A stretch of 64,000 nt of DNA from Saccopteryx bilineata (Eukaryota > Chordata > Mammalia > Chiroptera > Emballonuridae), in the NCBI RefSeq assembly GCF_036850765.1, contig NC_089496.1:102882267-102946266 (forward strand), given 5' to 3'. The translations under genes were made by a program, and so were the position numbers. Below the pieces are notes generated by a model, which saw only the letters and a list, made by a program, of their open reading frames with translations, searched no databases and was not told where the DNA came from. This document shows positions 61,883-64,000 of this stretch, in pieces (position 1 is the stretch's first letter; every line of letters begins with the position of its first letter).

Positions 61883-62206
61883 CTTTAATAAAAGAGAAAA
61901 AAACAAAGACATTAATAGATTCATAAGAGTGAGAAAACGTTAACACACTGAGAACAAAACAGTCCAGTTGATGCTGATTTTTGTACCATGGTGACTTAAT
62001 TGCAGACAAATAAAGAAGGAAAAAGATCTTTATTGTGATCATATGAGTTAACATGCTCTGACTGCATAGCTGGACCATCAAAACAATCAAACACTTCTTC
62101 AGTGTGTCTTATTAGGACAACACTGTCTTCACTGTGGAAAATTTGCAAATAAGCAGAATGCAAAATAAAAACTCCTAATCATATTATCTAGAACTTCACA
62201 GTCAAT

Positions 62207-62208
<2 letters not shown>

Positions 62209-62245
<37 letters not shown>
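62209..62245. repeat. (TG)n microsatellite
   Basis: About 18 uninterrupted TG units in PDZD8 intron 3. Confidence 0.95.
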
Positions 62246-62248
<3 letters not shown>

Positions 62249-62559
62249 GTGACACAAAGTTGAGATCCCATTAAGAAGATAATTCTGAATCTTGCTATTT
62301 GGAAACATAATGGGAAAAATCTTCTACATCATTAGAAATAGGTTGGAACCTCCACTTCTTATGGTGTATTATTAAATCTTTTTGTGGGAAGTGACAAAGG
62401 AAAAACATTTACAATTATGTTTATTAAAAATTATCTTGTTAATGAGTTATCCTGTAATAACTCATAAAGATCATTTTGTTTTCTAAATGAATGTCATCCA
62501 ATTTATCAGGAGTATGTATCCCAAATTATATTATCTGTGATTTAAAAAAACAACACGTT

Positions 62560-62596
62560 TTCTGTCCGCATTCAAATTTTCTGTCCGCATTCAAAT
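62560..62596. repeat. 18-bp tandem duplication
   Basis: TTCTGTCCGCATTCAAAT occurs twice back to back without a mismatch, suggesting a recent slippage or repair event. Confidence 0.9.
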
Positions 62597-62956
62597 CAAA
62601 GGATAGAATGCCACATCCTTCTAGATGGCAAGAATTCAATCTGTGTTCATTGAGCTAAATTCCATTATCAGTCTAATTGTATTATCATTCAGCTTAAGTT
62701 TCTTAGTTCTGTTCTTCAAGATATCCATGAGGGACTTTGCCAAATAAATGGCTAATAACCAAATATATCACTGTCTGTATTGCTTTAATATATAAATCCC
62801 ACTTAAAAGCCAGAAATTCAGTTCTCCTAACCTAATGATGTTGGTGGGTAAAAAAGCCCTATTGGAAGTTGTTCTTTAATATTGGTGTTAATAGATTTTG
62901 TAAAGTTGCTTTTATATTAAGGAAAATCTTAATCACCTTATGCTCAAGAAATGAGA

Positions 62957-63233
62957 GCCTGACCAGTGGTGGCACAGTGGATATAGCATCGACATAAGAT
63001 GCTGACCTGAGGGCGCTGGCTTAAGTGCAGGCTCATCAACATGATCCCAAGGTCTCTGACTTGAGCTACAGGTCACTGGTTTGGCCTGATCCACCCCCTC
63101 CAGCCCTAATCAAGGCACCTATGAGAAGCAATCAATGAACAACTAAAGTGAAGCAATTATGAGTTGATGCTTCTCACTCTCTCTCCTCCCTCCCTCTCTT
63201 TCTCTCAAAGAAAATGAAGGGGGGGGGATAAAA
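62957..63233 (+). mobile_element. Bat SINE, Rhin-type
   Basis: The head GCCTGACCAGTGGTGGCACA, then 'gatcccaaggtctctgactt', 'caatcaatgaacaactaaag', 'gatgcttctcactctctctc' and an A/G-rich tail. Moderately diverged. Confidence 0.82.
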
Positions 63234-63326
63234 ATCAAGTTTTTGATCATGTATAAGCTTATAAAAAACAAAAAGGACCCTTCCAGACAACATTATTTCT
63301 GTTTAAATCTTCAAAAACATTAGTCT

Positions 63327-63512
63327 AGCCTGATCTAGACATCAACCTGGAATGCTGAGGTCACAGGTTCAAAGCCCTAAGCTTGCCTGGTCAAGATACA
63401 TACAACAAAACAATCCATGAACAACTAAAGTGAAGCAACTATGAGGATATTTCATGCTCCCCTACCCCCTCTCTCCTCTCTCTGTAAAATCAAATAAAAT
63501 CTTTTTAAAAAA
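63327..63512 (+). mobile_element. Bat SINE, short and diverged
   Basis: The text 'gcctgatctagacatcaacc', a B box-like GGTTCAAAGCC, 'gaacaactaaagtgaagcaa' and a CT-rich end with an A tail. The head is damaged. Confidence 0.7.
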
Positions 63513-63944
63513 CCCAGAAAACATTTTTCTAATTCTTGCCTTAAGATATTGTAAGTAACAACTTTATACTGTTATAAGTGTTACCAGTTAACAAAAGCCC
63601 TTAAGAACACACTTTCAAATCCATAAACATAAAGCTACAAAAGATGTTTATGGAACATTGGGAACACTTAAAGAGACTAAAAACTAGGTGAAATTAGGGA
63701 AATATGTGTGATAATGAATATATAAAAGCCCTATTTTTAGAAGGCTCATACAGAAATATTGTATTTAAGAGTGAAACATGATTTCAACAACAATCCTTGC
63801 CAGGATTTTAGCCAAGTGTTAAACTTCTCTGAACTTAATTGGTAAAGTGAGATATCTATCACAGATATACAACTATGAAAGGTTCAGTATTTATTCCTAT
63901 TGTTGTTATAAGCAAGAGTGAGCACCACTAGTAAAAAATGGGGA

Positions 63945-64000
63945 TGCAAAAGGACCCAAAGGTCGCTGGCTTGAAGCCCAAGGTCACTGGCTTGAGTAAG
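63945..64000 (+). mobile_element. Partial bat SINE at window edge
   Basis: Contains 'ggtcgctggcttgaagccca' and 'aggtcactggcttgagtaag', the repeated middle part of the Rhin-type SINE. Cut by the window end. Confidence 0.6.

Larger units (their letters stand above)
61883..64000 (-). other. PDZD8 intron 3 (part)
   Basis: AT-rich. Contains a (TG)n microsatellite, a short tandem duplication at about 62560-62596, and three SINEs. I saw no sequence resembling PDZD8 exon 3, so the intron continues past the window end. Confidence 0.6.

Overview
This is a mammalian nuclear genome window, almost certainly from a bat. It has large introns with GT/AG boundaries, ancient mammalian repeats (MIR, L2, MER5/MER20, HAL1), tRNA-derived SINEs with the head and tail style of bat Ves/Rhin-type elements, and four short hAT transposons with intact 8-bp target-site duplications. 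The SINE and hAT texts look most like those of rhinolophoid (Yinpterochiroptera) bats. That placement rests on memory of repeat sequences, not on a search. Gene order KCNK18 - SLC18A2 - PDZD8 matches human 10q25.3.

Layout. 1-4.7 kb: remains of KCNK18 (TRESK two-pore K+ channel), + strand, disabled by several independent frameshifts and stops; its intron holds two long hairpin-forming inverted repeats. 4.7-22.3 kb: intergenic, with a GC-rich block carrying CTCF-like motifs, a long HAL1 retroelement with a nested hAT insertion, a six-copy 51-bp VNTR, a Z-DNA-prone GT/GC tract and several SINEs. 22.3-53.0 kb: complete SLC18A2 (VMAT2, vesicular monoamine transporter), + strand, 16 exons. Exon 1 is non-coding, next to a CpG island with a palindromic CRE. 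The 15 coding exons join in frame to 516 codons plus stop, and every intron follows GT...AG. Intron 6 carries 1.4 kb of almost pure pyrimidine. 53-56.4 kb: convergent 3' ends. 56.4-61.9 kb: the last two exons of PDZD8 on the - strand (PDZ, C2-like, C1 zinc finger, coiled coil). 61.9-64 kb: PDZD8 intron with SINEs; the rest of the gene lies beyond the window.

Functionally the three genes are unrelated neighbours. SLC18A2 loads dopamine, serotonin, noradrenaline and histamine into vesicles. PDZD8 is an ER contact-site lipid-transfer protein. KCNK18 would encode a background K+ channel of sensory neurons but cannot do so here. No previously undescribed gene system was found. The most notable points are the KCNK18 loss, the paired inverted repeats in its intron, the giant polypyrimidine tract inside SLC18A2, and the diverged, slightly longer VMAT2 luminal loop.
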